64,000 bases of DNA from Candidatus Poribacteria bacterium (GCA_958295945.1 OY282386.1:4582204-4646203), one strand, 5' to 3'. Numbered from the stretch's first letter, positions 33,277 to 42,782 are shown. Translations and numbers: made by a program. The notes: a model not told the origin generated them from the letters alone.

Positions 33277-34866
33277 TTGAAAACGAAGTATATTATTGTC
33301 TTATTGATGACTATTATCATTTTTTATGCATCTGCAATTGATGTGAATCCACAAGAAACAGAATCTAACATTTCTGTCAAAGTTGAAACACCACGAAAGG
33401 TTACCATAGTATCTGAAAAGACTTACAATGGACATCTACAACCCCGTGCAGAAGTCAAAGTATATGCAAATATCTCAGGGAAAATCGTTAATCTCAATGC
33501 AGTCGCAGGGCAAACAGTAGCAAAAGGAGATGTGCTTGCACAAAGCAGTGCACGACAGGCAAGTATAGCAGCGATTAAGGCAGAAGTCGCATTAAGTGTC
33601 GCGAAATCGCAACTGACAACAACAGAAGCAAACGCACAAACCCGTGTCGAAACGCAGCTTGTCACTGCCAAAGAGTCGGTCGCAGAAGCTGAAGCAAAAC
33701 TTGAAGAAACGATATCTCTTGCTGAAATGCGAATTCGCAACAAATTGGTAGAGGCGAGATCGACTTTAAAGGTTGCAGAGTCTAACTATGAACGTGCAAA
33801 AATCAGCTCTGAAAAAGGATTGGAACGCGCCAAAACCGAATTTACAAAGACTACATCAGATTTTGAACGCGATAAAGAACTTCATACACAAGAACTCATC
33901 AGCGATAGTGCCTACGAAGCATCTGAAACTCGTTACAAACTAGGTAAAAGCAGATATGAAGAGGCAGTTGCAGCAGCAGATCAGTTCAAAGATGGTTCCG
34001 CCAAACTGACTGTGGAGAAAGCACGAGCAGAATTGATTGTTGCACAGAAAATCGTTGAGAGTCAAGGCTGGGAACGGGAAATCGCTGCAGCGGAATCAAA
34101 GGTCACTCAAGCAAAATCAAACCTTATAACAGCGCAAAAACTTGTAGAAGCAAAATCTTGGGAACGGGAAATCGCAATTGCAAAATCAGCAGTCAGTGAA
34201 GCTGAAGAACAATTGAAACTTGCACAAGAACATGTGAATGATGCTGTGGTAACATCTCCTATTGATGGTGTAATTGCCAAAAGACACCTTGAAGTCGGTG
34301 AATATGCAAAATCCGCATCCACTCCAGGAGAACCAATATTCACTGTCGTCGCAATGGATGTCCTAAAAGCAGTTTGGACAGTACCTATAAGCGACATCAA
34401 CATAATAAAAAACGGTAATATGGTGCTAATTTCGACCTCTTCAGGCATACAAAATATCGTTGCGACAATTGACTACATTAGTCCTACTGTCAAACAGGGA
34501 GAGAACACGGTTATAGTCCATGCTACATTACCTAAGTCATTACAATTGTTAGCAGATACAGATTCTACAGCACCGACCCAGAATAGTGCTTTAAAACCAG
34601 GGGTGTCAGCTACTATTTCAATCAAAACAGGAGAACGCAAAAACGTATCTTTACTACCACGTCGTTCTGTTATAAACATCCAGAATGGCAAAGGTTACAT
34701 TTTTGTCGTTGAGGGGAATGTTGCTCGCGCGAAAGAAGTGAATGTCGGGGGTGTATATGGCAGTGAAATTGAAGTAAATACACGTCTAACACAAGCATCA
34801 CAAGTGATAGTTGACAACCAGCATCTACTGAAGGATGGTACGCCAGTTTCTGCTATTAGAGACTGA
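33277..34866 (+). CDS. HlyD/AcrA-type periplasmic adaptor (membrane fusion) protein
   Basis: The 529-residue protein starts with a signal peptide (about 1-21), then a split lipoyl domain whose first half is VKVYANISGKIVNLNAVAGQ. An exceptionally long coiled-coil hairpin (about 85-320) rich in Ala, Glu and Lys follows. The second lipoyl half is VTSPIDGVIAKRHLEVGEYA, leading to beta-barrel and membrane-proximal domains. Such proteins bridge an inner-membrane pump and an outer-membrane channel. No pump or TolC gene is adjacent. Start is TTG 33277 with GGGAGG nearby. The hairpin includes an internal duplication (WEREIA twice, 35 residues apart). Confidence 0.88.
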   Translation: MKTKYIIVLLMTIIIFYASAIDVNPQETESNISVKVETPRKVTIVSEKTYNGHLQPRAEVKVYANISGKIVNLNAVAGQTVAKGDVLAQSSARQASIAAIKAEVALSVAKSQLTTTEANAQTRVETQLVTAKESVAEAEAKLEETISLAEMRIRNKLVEARSTLKVAESNYERAKISSEKGLERAKTEFTKTTSDFERDKELHTQELISDSAYEASETRYKLGKSRYEEAVAAADQFKDGSAKLTVEKARAELIVAQKIVESQGWEREIAAAESKVTQAKSNLITAQKLVEAKSWEREIAIAKSAVSEAEEQLKLAQEHVNDAVVTSPIDGVIAKRHLEVGEYAKSASTPGEPIFTVVAMDVLKAVWTVPISDINIIKNGNMVLISTSSGIQNIVATIDYISPTVKQGENTVIVHATLPKSLQLLADTDSTAPTQNSALKPGVSATISIKTGERKNVSLLPRRSVINIQNGKGYIFVVEGNVARAKEVNVGGVYGSEIEVNTRLTQASQVIVDNQHLLKDGTPVSAIRD

Positions 34867-34895
34867 GTCAGGTAGTGTTTTATAGTCTAATGATG

Positions 34896-36956
34896 TCAGT
34901 CAACATCTGTCCCTGAATTCAGATTTACAATACTCAATATTGCAGTTGAGGATAAACCAAATTCTTTTGATAGCATAGATAAAGGTTCTCCTGCAGCAGA
35001 ACGTAACCTAATGACTTTCACTTGCTCTTCAGTCACTATCGCTTGAGAACGATTTGGGATATTAACCATTGCTGTATTCTCACTCTCTTCGGTCGTTTTA
35101 GTAGTTGTTTCACTTTGATTTCCATTTTTCATATTTGAAAAATGGTGATCTTGTTCATGTATTGTTTGCTTGTTTTCAGTGTCTAAAGTATCAAGGATTT
35201 TCTCCCAGATTTGTTCAATGGAGTCCATACCAAGCTGATAGGATTCACGATTTACTTTCTCTCTTAGTTTTTTACCTTCAGAATATATCTTTGAATCTTC
35301 CAATTGTCTGTTTTCCGATTCTAACAGTTTGATATCCTGATTGTCTCTTTCAACGAACTGGAGTTCTTCAAAAATAGCAGTCCCAGTTTCAACAACAGTT
35401 ATTTTCATATCCAAATCTTGGCACAATTTTTCAAGGTTTACAGGTTTTCCATTTGTTTTTCCGTGCTCTTTGACATAGTTATATATTTTCTTTAATGTAT
35501 CTCGATCTGGATGCTTGTCATTTAAATCTTGCTTATAAGAATCATATCCTTGTTTGGTATCGTATATAAGATGCAGATATGCGTTCTGTGTTGGCATGAA
35601 AGCCTGTTGGCACTGTTTGCAGAACTCGTCTAAATCTAAGATTGGATGACAGAAGACAAAATGTTCAATTGCATGCGTGTCAGGTATCGTGGTAAAAGTA
35701 GCACTTGAAACAACGGCGATTAGATCACCATTTGCAAGTCTGTCTAACAACTCACTTTCATCAGCATCAGATGAATAATCGTTGTGTCTTCCAATAGAGT
35801 CTGCTTTCTCGCCTGCGATGTGTTTGAAGAATACATCTGTTTTCTCTTCACAGTCCACATAGATTATTGAGGACTGATTCAGTTCTAAGAGATTAGTTAG
35901 GTAAGACTTTCTGTCAGTGTTACGTCTGTCAAGAATACGGACTGAGGAATCTATATCATAAGAAGGAAAAACTGCAAACGATGATATATGAAGTTGTTTT
36001 TCAATTTCAATGAGACGGTCTTTGTATTCTCCAGTCTCCTTTTCTAAAACAGCATATTTCTCACTCATTGATTCAAGTTGATTCGTATTGTTTTTTTTCT
36101 CATCTGCAAGTAGAGTCTTGTATCTATTATTCTCATTTTCTGTTGCTTCAATCTGCTCATTTAGGGTTGATACATGTTCCTTTAAACTTTCGTGTGCTTT
36201 GATCTCATCAGCAAGTTGTTTTTCTTTCGACTTTAGACTCATATCTGTCATATTCCATGTGTCTTCTGTTTCTTTCAACTCTTCTGAAAGTTTAGAATAG
36301 GCTTTTTCTAATTCTTCCTTTTCTTCCTTTATTTTTAATAATTCATCTATACGTTTCTTGTTTTCAGATTGCTCATTTTTTATTTCTTCAAGTAGTTCAT
36401 TTGTTTCCAAATATTTACTTTTAAATTCTTTTTTCTCAGTTTCTACTTTCTCAATTTGATCTGACAGTTCCGTAATTCTCTTTTCAATATCGGCAGATAA
36501 TAATTCATTGCGGATTTTTAAGACTTCATTTTGTTGATCAGATCTGTTAATAATTTTCAGAATATCTGAAATTAAGAAAAGGTGTGTTTGAGCAAATTCA
36601 ATATCTAAATCATTTGCTCTGTGTTCACATTTATTTCTCCCTTTTCTTATAATCCATAACATATTTTGTGCAACTAAATCATTGTCAAATTTATGAGCAA
36701 AAACTTCTTCCCAATATATCTTGATGATATGAGGAATATAGGTGAAGTCTATCGCTAAACCAATATCATCATGCTCATCTAACATCTGATGGAACTGACC
36801 TATTTGATTATCATACAATACATCCTCAATAAATTGCTGAACATTTCCACCTTGGACTTGCTTTAAATTATGGACAATGAATGTTCGCATAACATCTAAA
36901 TAGATATCATTCGCTTTACGTAGAGCATCTCGATTTGGGTAATCATTGTTGTTCAT
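34896..36956 (-). CDS. Swt1-like HEPN domain, long coiled coil, RecJ C-terminal-like domain and C-terminal helix-turn-helix
   Basis: The 686-residue protein has several zones. Residues about 8-150 look like a Swt1-type HEPN domain and contain RNKCEH (R107, H112), the Rx4-6H motif of HEPN ribonucleases. About 150-340 is a continuous Glu/Lys coiled coil. About 345-560 (RILDRRNTDRKSYL, AVVSSATFTTIPD, HFVFCHPILDLDEF, then HPDRDTLKKIYNYV and IFEELQFVE) resembles the C-terminal domain of RecJ exonucleases, without the DHH nuclease part. A Ser/Thr-rich linker leads to a resolvase-like helix-turn-helix (EEQVKVIRLRSAAGE to STAILSIV). The domain calls are from motif memory. A defence or RNA-cleaving role is inference. 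Confidence 0.6.
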   Translation of the reverse strand: MNNNDYPNRDALRKANDIYLDVMRTFIVHNLKQVQGGNVQQFIEDVLYDNQIGQFHQMLDEHDDIGLAIDFTYIPHIIKIYWEEVFAHKFDNDLVAQNMLWIIRKGRNKCEHRANDLDIEFAQTHLFLISDILKIINRSDQQNEVLKIRNELLSADIEKRITELSDQIEKVETEKKEFKSKYLETNELLEEIKNEQSENKKRIDELLKIKEEKEELEKAYSKLSEELKETEDTWNMTDMSLKSKEKQLADEIKAHESLKEHVSTLNEQIEATENENNRYKTLLADEKKNNTNQLESMSEKYAVLEKETGEYKDRLIEIEKQLHISSFAVFPSYDIDSSVRILDRRNTDRKSYLTNLLELNQSSIIYVDCEEKTDVFFKHIAGEKADSIGRHNDYSSDADESELLDRLANGDLIAVVSSATFTTIPDTHAIEHFVFCHPILDLDEFCKQCQQAFMPTQNAYLHLIYDTKQGYDSYKQDLNDKHPDRDTLKKIYNYVKEHGKTNGKPVNLEKLCQDLDMKITVVETGTAIFEELQFVERDNQDIKLLESENRQLEDSKIYSEGKKLREKVNRESYQLGMDSIEQIWEKILDTLDTENKQTIHEQDHHFSNMKNGNQSETTTKTTEESENTAMVNIPNRSQAIVTEEQVKVIRLRSAAGEPLSMLSKEFGLSSTAILSIVNLNSGTDVD

Positions 36957-37037
36957 TATTTAATCGCCTTGTCTTTTTTATCTTGTGTTTATTTCATTAT
37001 AATTAGGTCAACATGCTTTCATGTATGGGTTGTGTGT

Positions 37038-38174
37038 TTATTTTTGACCTAAGACATAGACCTGAATGTTTTCCCATTTTCGTTTTGACCTATGGGTTGC
37101 GACACGCCTTTTGATGATAGATTGGCATTCAAAACCTGAATCGTCAATGATGGATTCAAGGTTTGCAATTGCCTTCGGTCCAGATGCATCTGCATATCCT
37201 AACAAGATGATTCCATCAGGTTTTAAGTAGTTTGGAACTTGTTCAAAAAATCGAATCAATGTTTGCTGTTTTTCATCGTGGATTGCGATTTCTGACCTAC
37301 TTCTGACCCGGGCAACTACCCACGGCGCATTGAATATTATGACATCAAATAGCACTGATTCAAATGGATCAAACAGGTCACCTGCTTGCATGACGTTCAC
37401 ATTTTCATTATCTGAAAGTATATGCTGAACGTTCAATTTTGTTGTAGCTACTGCTTCCGGCAGTATGTCAGAAGCATAGATGTTAGCAGCTTTGCCAAAC
37501 TCTTGATGTGCAAGTAGTGTTAAGCATCCACTGCCACAACCGACATCTGCTATAGTTGAACTTGACTCTGTTAGCTTCTCTGAAACGGACTGAATTGCTT
37601 CTTGAAAACATTCTACAGTTTCCTGAGAACGCGGTGCCAACACATTTTCTGATGCAATAAGGGATGCATTGAGTGCGTGAATAGGATGACTCTCTACAAG
37701 TGCACGCTGGAGACGCTGCACTCTAACAACCGATATCAGAAATGGACAGTCTTCGTTAGCATCTGGTTGCTCACCAAGTAACTCCAAGAGAGAAGGTAAG
37801 TCTGGTGTTGGATCGACTTGGAGAATTCCATCTTTATCTGCCCAACACATTAACTTAGAAAGTGTATTTTCCCTATTCTGTTTTGTGTTATATCGTTTTT
37901 CTTGAGATATGCGCTTTTCATATTTTTTGGTCTTTGTTTCTGTAGAAAGTTCATTTTTGTGCTGCTCAATGTAGTCCATCACAGAGGAAATTTGTTGCCA
38001 TTCTCCCTCAACAATAGCAACACCACCGCGTTGAATATGTGTGAAAATGCGATCAAAGTTCTTTAGCTCTTGATTCGGAAATAACTTAACACCACCTCGT
38101 GCAAACACCGCTTCACGAAATTCTGTGGGGATATATAGTTCACCAATTGGATTTATAGAATAAAATGCATTCAT
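37038..38174 (-). CDS. Class I SAM-dependent methyltransferase (HemK/PrmC- or RlmG-like)
   Basis: The 378-residue protein has an N-terminal region of about 190 residues that I do not recognise, with a basic stretch (KTKKYEKRISQEKRYNTK). It is followed by a Rossmann methyltransferase: DVGCGSGCLTLLA (SAM motif I), IYASDILPEAV, GDLFDPF, and the catalytic-type IIFNAPWVV in place of NPPY. NAPW suggests methylation of an amide or base nitrogen as in PrmC/RsmC/TrmN6 relatives. Substrate not assignable. It starts 11 bases after the oxidoreductase stop, so they are probably co-transcribed. Confidence 0.75.
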   Translation of the reverse strand: MNAFYSINPIGELYIPTEFREAVFARGGVKLFPNQELKNFDRIFTHIQRGGVAIVEGEWQQISSVMDYIEQHKNELSTETKTKKYEKRISQEKRYNTKQNRENTLSKLMCWADKDGILQVDPTPDLPSLLELLGEQPDANEDCPFLISVVRVQRLQRALVESHPIHALNASLIASENVLAPRSQETVECFQEAIQSVSEKLTESSSTIADVGCGSGCLTLLAHQEFGKAANIYASDILPEAVATTKLNVQHILSDNENVNVMQAGDLFDPFESVLFDVIIFNAPWVVARVRSRSEIAIHDEKQQTLIRFFEQVPNYLKPDGIILLGYADASGPKAIANLESIIDDSGFECQSIIKRRVATHRSKRKWENIQVYVLGQK

Positions 38175-38185
38175 CTACAAGTGTT

Positions 38186-39235
38186 TTATTGAATTGCTAC
38201 AATTTCTCCAGTTCTAACGGATTCTGCTTCTTTGTAACAGAGAAGGAGTGCATCTCTTGCCCCAACTCCAGATAGTGCTGTTGGTTCTTCGTTATTGCTG
38301 ACTGCATCAACGGCATACTGTATCTCAGCGGTAAAGGCATCAATCGGATCTACCTCACCTAAATCTACCTGTTCCACATTACCATCTTCGGTGATAAGGG
38401 TCAACGGCATAGTTGTGGTAGGTTCACCAGCAAGTGTAGAGAAATCAAATAGGAGCGTTGCTTTCTCAAGAAACATCTCAAACCCGTGTGAAAATGCTCT
38501 CCCTTTTTGCGATATTGCACCTGATGAACAACTGACAGTCAGGTCTTTGTCCTTGTAAATATATTGTGTCGTTAAGAAGTCAAGGAAATTGCCTCCTGCT
38601 ATTTTCCCTTGTGAAAACACGGCATCTGGAACACCACAGAGCAATTGGATAAAATGTGTGTCGTGTATGTGTAAGTCTATACCGGGACCACCGCTCTTTT
38701 CAATGTCTGCTAAATCCCGAGACCAACTCGGTTTTGAGATAATCCTTTTGAAATGTGCACCGAGAAGTTTACCGTATTCGCCATTTTCAACAAGTTGTTT
38801 TGCATAAGCATATTCTGCAAAGAATGGGAGCACGTGAGCCACCATAAACTCTTTATCCGTTTGGTTTGCAAGTGCGACAATTTCATTTGCATCGTCAATG
38901 TCAATAGCAATAGGCTTTTCAAGGAGTGTGTGTTTACCGGCATTTATTGATGCCATGCTTACGGATTTATGCAAATGTGTAGGTAGACAGATATCCACAA
39001 GATCAATCTCATCATCTGCAAGGAATTCGTCAATCTGATTGTATGTTTTGATGTTAGAGAGGTCTTCCATTCCGCCACGTGGTCCAAAATTACCTTGAAT
39101 ACCAGTCCAATCACCTTGTAGTTTTTTCGGGTCACGTGTGCAGATTGCCACCACCTCAGCACCAGTTCCGCGTTGGATGCCGTAATAGTGAATCATTCCC
39201 ATAAATCCGATACCGATTATTCCGATTCTTACCAT
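38186..39235 (-). CDS. Gfo/Idh/MocA-family oxidoreductase
   Basis: The 349-residue protein begins MVRIGIIGIGFMGM, a Rossmann NAD(P) motif, followed by VAICTRD, DLVDICLPTHLH and the signature LLEKPIAIDIDDA. The C-terminal alpha/beta domain includes GPGIDLHIHDTHFI, carrying the expected catalytic His/Asp. Such enzymes oxidise or reduce sugars, inositols or their derivatives. ATG 39235 is chosen because it starts the Rossmann strand and an AGGATAG precedes it; an upstream extension adds a non-homologous tail. First gene of a pair with the methyltransferase. Confidence 0.9.
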   Translation of the reverse strand: MVRIGIIGIGFMGMIHYYGIQRGTGAEVVAICTRDPKKLQGDWTGIQGNFGPRGGMEDLSNIKTYNQIDEFLADDEIDLVDICLPTHLHKSVSMASINAGKHTLLEKPIAIDIDDANEIVALANQTDKEFMVAHVLPFFAEYAYAKQLVENGEYGKLLGAHFKRIISKPSWSRDLADIEKSGGPGIDLHIHDTHFIQLLCGVPDAVFSQGKIAGGNFLDFLTTQYIYKDKDLTVSCSSGAISQKGRAFSHGFEMFLEKATLLFDFSTLAGEPTTTMPLTLITEDGNVEQVDLGEVDPIDAFTAEIQYAVDAVSNNEEPTALSGVGARDALLLCYKEAESVRTGEIVAIQ

Positions 39236-39331
39236 TTGTTCTATCCTTGTTTTATAGAAGAAGGCACAGATGACATATCCTATAGGATAGACACCTGTGC
39301 CATCCATGTGTTAGAAAACTGTCGTTAATAG

Positions 39332-39473
39332 CTAGTGGAGTGTCCACTCTTATTTTATAGGTAAATATCGCGATTCGGAGATCGCTCCTACCGACTGACC
39401 ACTCATTGTCCGAGGGAACTCCGATTCCCGATTTATTTTGCGATCCACAATTTTAGTGTGGACAGTCTACTAG
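39332..39473. mobile_element. MITE-like element 3, 142 bp
   Basis: It begins CTAGTGGAGTGTCCACTCTT and ends with a segment whose complement is CTAGTAGACTGTCCACACTA. The interior carries ATATCGCGATTCGGAGATCG and GAGGGAACTCCGATTCCCG in the same order as element 2 at 31726. It lies between the LamG gene stop and the oxidoreductase start. Confidence 0.75.
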
Positions 39474-39484
39474 AATCTCTATTC

Positions 39485-40273
39485 TTAATATTTAGAAGCT
39501 CTATTCTTAATATACCCCCATGTAGTTGTTGCTTTATTTTTCGCTGAGACAGCAAGAAGTTCTCCACCCATTGCTTGGTTGATTTCATCCTCGCTGAGAG
39601 CGCGACTCCAAATAGCAGCATTGTCAATCATACCGTTTTCAAAGGTATACTGTGGACGGTCTTTTGAACATCCGATCCGTAGATCTTGGTCGTTGGTTCC
39701 TGTAAAGTTGAATTTTCTCGGGTCTTCGACAGCGAGTTCACCATCAACATAAACCTTCATTGTGTCTCCATCATAAGTGCCAACGACATAATGCCAGGTT
39801 TTTACATCAAGTTCATGGGGTTTGTCCAAATGCTGTCGGTTTTGGTCTGATCCCAAGTACATATGGAAACTATTACCATCACCGAAAACACCCATTCCGT
39901 AAGATGTGTGCTCACCACCATTATGGCAGTTTTTATCAAACCACTGAGCATTTTTGTTCCAAGCTTCCATCCAGACCCATGCAGCCATAGTGATTTCGCC
40001 GCTGATTTTTAACTTGTCGTCAGCTGGCACATTGACACAATCCGCACCTTCAGCAGTAATTTTGATTGCTTTACCATCTTTGCCATCAACAATTTCAGCA
40101 TTTGCAACGATGTTAGCATTCAGTCCATTTCCCGAACTATCTTTGATTGTTTTACCATCTACATCATCAAAAGTTAAGAAGATAACAAGATCGTCATCAA
40201 TGGATGCGAAAACTGTTCCGACAACGATTAACGTAAGTATGGTTATAAGTGGCAATACTGTTGACCGTAACAT
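39485..40273 (-). CDS. Secreted LamG (concanavalin A-like) domain protein
   Basis: The 262-residue protein has a signal peptide (about 1-23, VGTVFA) and one LamG-type lectin domain: LVIFLTFDDVDGKTIKDSSG, ITMAAWVWME, WHYVVGTYDGDTMKVYVDGE, DLRIGCSKD and IDNAAIWSRALSEDEINQ. LamG domains bind glycans or calcium; no enzyme domain is attached. ATG 40273 is chosen because a perfect GGAGG precedes it and it starts the signal peptide. It lies downstream of the giant TPR/LamG gene in the same direction, so it may be functionally linked. Confidence 0.85.
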   Translation of the reverse strand: MLRSTVLPLITILTLIVVGTVFASIDDDLVIFLTFDDVDGKTIKDSSGNGLNANIVANAEIVDGKDGKAIKITAEGADCVNVPADDKLKISGEITMAAWVWMEAWNKNAQWFDKNCHNGGEHTSYGMGVFGDGNSFHMYLGSDQNRQHLDKPHELDVKTWHYVVGTYDGDTMKVYVDGELAVEDPRKFNFTGTNDQDLRIGCSKDRPQYTFENGMIDNAAIWSRALSEDEINQAMGGELLAVSAKNKATTTWGYIKNRASKY

Positions 40274-40622
40274 TGGTATAATCCTCCAATTTTGGATAAT
40301 CAGGATACTAATACATTCTTGTTTATAAAATATGAGAAAAACAAATGATCTCAAATTTTATAACACATTATAGCAAATCTTAAGAATTAGTCAAGATTTG
40401 TTGGAGGAATATCAGGGTTTTTTAGTATTAAGTATTTTCCAGAATAGAGATTGGCTGAAAGTTAATCCACAAAACGGTAGGCGTGAATTTAGCGGATATT
40501 CTTAAATTGACGCTTATGGTTCGGTTTCCGAACCGTCCAGGAATCTACAGGAAAAATGACTATGAAAGGTTTGAGCACAAATGCGGCGGTAATGTTTCTG
40601 TTCCTCAACCCAATCTACAGTC
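40274..40622. other. Intergenic region with TTAAATTGACGCTTATGG repeat
   Basis: No gene. Near 40503 TTAAATTGACGCTTATGG is followed by the hairpin GGTTCGGTTTCCGAACC. The same motif precedes other repeats at about 18132 and 31870. An AT-rich stretch at 40320-40440 could hold the LamG gene promoter, but no consensus was seen. Confidence 0.5.
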
Positions 40623-42782
40623 TTATTTATCAGGTAAATCCATGAGATTTAAGTCAGAAAATGGTTTGCCGTTAGTGTCGGTGATTCTGAGGAAGAATCC
40701 CCAACTGAGTTCAGCGTTGCCAATCTTTACGAGTATCGTGTTTTTGCCTTGATTGAGTTTACCTTGTGTTAGGTATTTGTCAAAGACTGCCCATCCAATT
40801 TCTGGTTTCGTAAGTATCTCTTTGCCATTGAGCCAAATTTTCCCTGTGTCATCACAACCAAATCGGAATTGGGCATCTCGTTCATCAGGAGAGTTAACAA
40901 CCACCCAAGCATAAGCAGTAGAGGAATTATTATTCCTACCGAAATCTACAAATCCATCGAAAACGTCGTCAGAATGCAGAACCCATTTCACCTTACCATT
41001 TAGTCCTTCATATTCTGCATCATAGTCAATCTGCATGGTGTCTTCCTGAATGTAAGCGGTATTATAGCCAATGTTGTTCTTATTATCAAATGGACCGAGC
41101 GTGTGCCAAGAGTATTCATGTATGATACCTGTTAGTCTCATTTCTTCTAATGCTTGTTCTGGCATATTCTGTTTGTGATAGTATTCAGCTAATCCAAGGT
41201 GTTGATTAACATGATTGGTCTGTTCTGGCGGTTGTGCGTTGAGTAGTTCATCTGTAGTTTTATATGTAAGACCTTGTATTGGATTTCCATCTTCATCCGT
41301 GAGGCGTAGATAGAAATCCCAAGACATGCTTGAATTACAGATCTTTATAAGGATAGTATTTTCACCTTGCATCAATGTTACAGGTATTTTATAACGATCG
41401 ATCATGACGCCGCTTGTCCTATAATGACTATAGACATTTTTTCCGTTCAACCATATAAAGCCTTGGTCATCACTATCAAAACGCAGAACAATATCCTGTT
41501 CCTTAGGTGAGGAGACAATAGTCCAGACATACGCTGCACTCCAATCATCGTTTTCGGGAACAAAATTGTAATGTCCATCTAATAGTTGATATTCAGTCTT
41601 CTCCCAACTAATTAGTCCGTCTCTTCCATAGTATTTTGCTGTTGGATCAATTTGGGTCGTTTCTTCAAGAATATAGGCATATTCTGTGCCAATTGAATCT
41701 ATGCTTTTGAAGGGTCCTAATGTAATCCACCGCGATTCAGGGACGAACCCAGATTTTGTCATGATATAGTTTTCTGTGTTTTCGGTGGTGTCGTTTTTAC
41801 TGAGATATTGTGCGATTAAACGATATGCATTTGCCCGATTTGCCCAATTGGTAGATGGAATTATCTGAACTAATTCATCAAGGCTTTGGACGTAATCCTC
41901 TTTGTTCTCAACTTTCTCGATTGTATCTGTGACCCTATTCCATAACCAATTGTATCCATAATTGGATGTAACAAAACCTAATGCTTGTTTGAAATGTCTT
42001 AATGCATCATCAACTTTTCCATTTGCAATACACGCCTGACCAAGTATTGTGGTGTATGAATAACTTGTGCCTGTATAATCATGCACAGCAAGTTTGGCAT
42101 TCATCAGTGCTATTTCTGGGAAGATTTCTTTTTCAAGCAATTCTTCTGCGAAAGCGCGGTAGCTTGATGCATAATTTCTACTATTTACCTCTTTCTGTCT
42201 AATCTTTAACCATTTTTCGTAAGTTTCATCGGCTTTTTCTGTATTACCCGTTTTCTTGTATTGATTTGCCAATTGGTCTTGAAAATCAGCACTTCTCGCC
42301 ATTTTGTGTTTGAATTTTTCAAGGATAGCAAGGAGTTCCTGTTCCTGTCCTTCATCTGCATATAGTTTTGAGATAGCTTGGATAGCGGATTCATAATCAC
42401 TTTGTGACAGTGGTGCTTCTAATGCTTGAAGATATAATGTTTCAGCATTTGCTTTGTCGTTTGACTGTAGATAGATTTTTGCTAATCCGTCATAGTTCTG
42501 GTATGATGCAGGTTCAAGCTCCAATGATCTTTCATAATAAGTTTTCGATTTTGCCAGATTGTCATTTCGTGTGCTTTCAAAAATAGGACGCGTGTATTGC
42601 TCCAGTTTCGCGTCGCCGATGAGAGTGCCATGGTTCTTGTTCGGTGAAGAATCAAATATTTTGTCATCTTGTTGCGAATCAAATTTCCAGTATCCGACTA
42701 AACCGGGTTCATCTCCATTGAGTTGCTTATTCATATCTGCACGTATATCTTTTGTTGATCGTGCTATGTTCCATACGCGCAC
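40623..42782 (-). CDS. C-terminal part of the IS-interrupted giant TPR/LamG protein
   Basis: The open frame continues upstream without a stop to the IS edge at 42943 and then, after removal of the IS and one target copy, into the gene ending at 44004. It completes the LamG domain (YIDEVRVWNIARSTKDIR), adds several TPR units, and ends with two homologous beta-sandwich modules of about 150 residues. Each module has W.TLGPF, a WLNGK turn and a SW.F.LR.TD ending. The first ATG of this part (42782) has no ribosome-binding site, so the fragment is probably not translated alone unless the IS provides a start. Confidence 0.8.
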   Translation of the reverse strand: MRVWNIARSTKDIRADMNKQLNGDEPGLVGYWKFDSQQDDKIFDSSPNKNHGTLIGDAKLEQYTRPIFESTRNDNLAKSKTYYERSLELEPASYQNYDGLAKIYLQSNDKANAETLYLQALEAPLSQSDYESAIQAISKLYADEGQEQELLAILEKFKHKMARSADFQDQLANQYKKTGNTEKADETYEKWLKIRQKEVNSRNYASSYRAFAEELLEKEIFPEIALMNAKLAVHDYTGTSYSYTTILGQACIANGKVDDALRHFKQALGFVTSNYGYNWLWNRVTDTIEKVENKEDYVQSLDELVQIIPSTNWANRANAYRLIAQYLSKNDTTENTENYIMTKSGFVPESRWITLGPFKSIDSIGTEYAYILEETTQIDPTAKYYGRDGLISWEKTEYQLLDGHYNFVPENDDWSAAYVWTIVSSPKEQDIVLRFDSDDQGFIWLNGKNVYSHYRTSGVMIDRYKIPVTLMQGENTILIKICNSSMSWDFYLRLTDEDGNPIQGLTYKTTDELLNAQPPEQTNHVNQHLGLAEYYHKQNMPEQALEEMRLTGIIHEYSWHTLGPFDNKNNIGYNTAYIQEDTMQIDYDAEYEGLNGKVKWVLHSDDVFDGFVDFGRNNNSSTAYAWVVVNSPDERDAQFRFGCDDTGKIWLNGKEILTKPEIGWAVFDKYLTQGKLNQGKNTILVKIGNAELSWGFFLRITDTNGKPFSDLNLMDLPDK

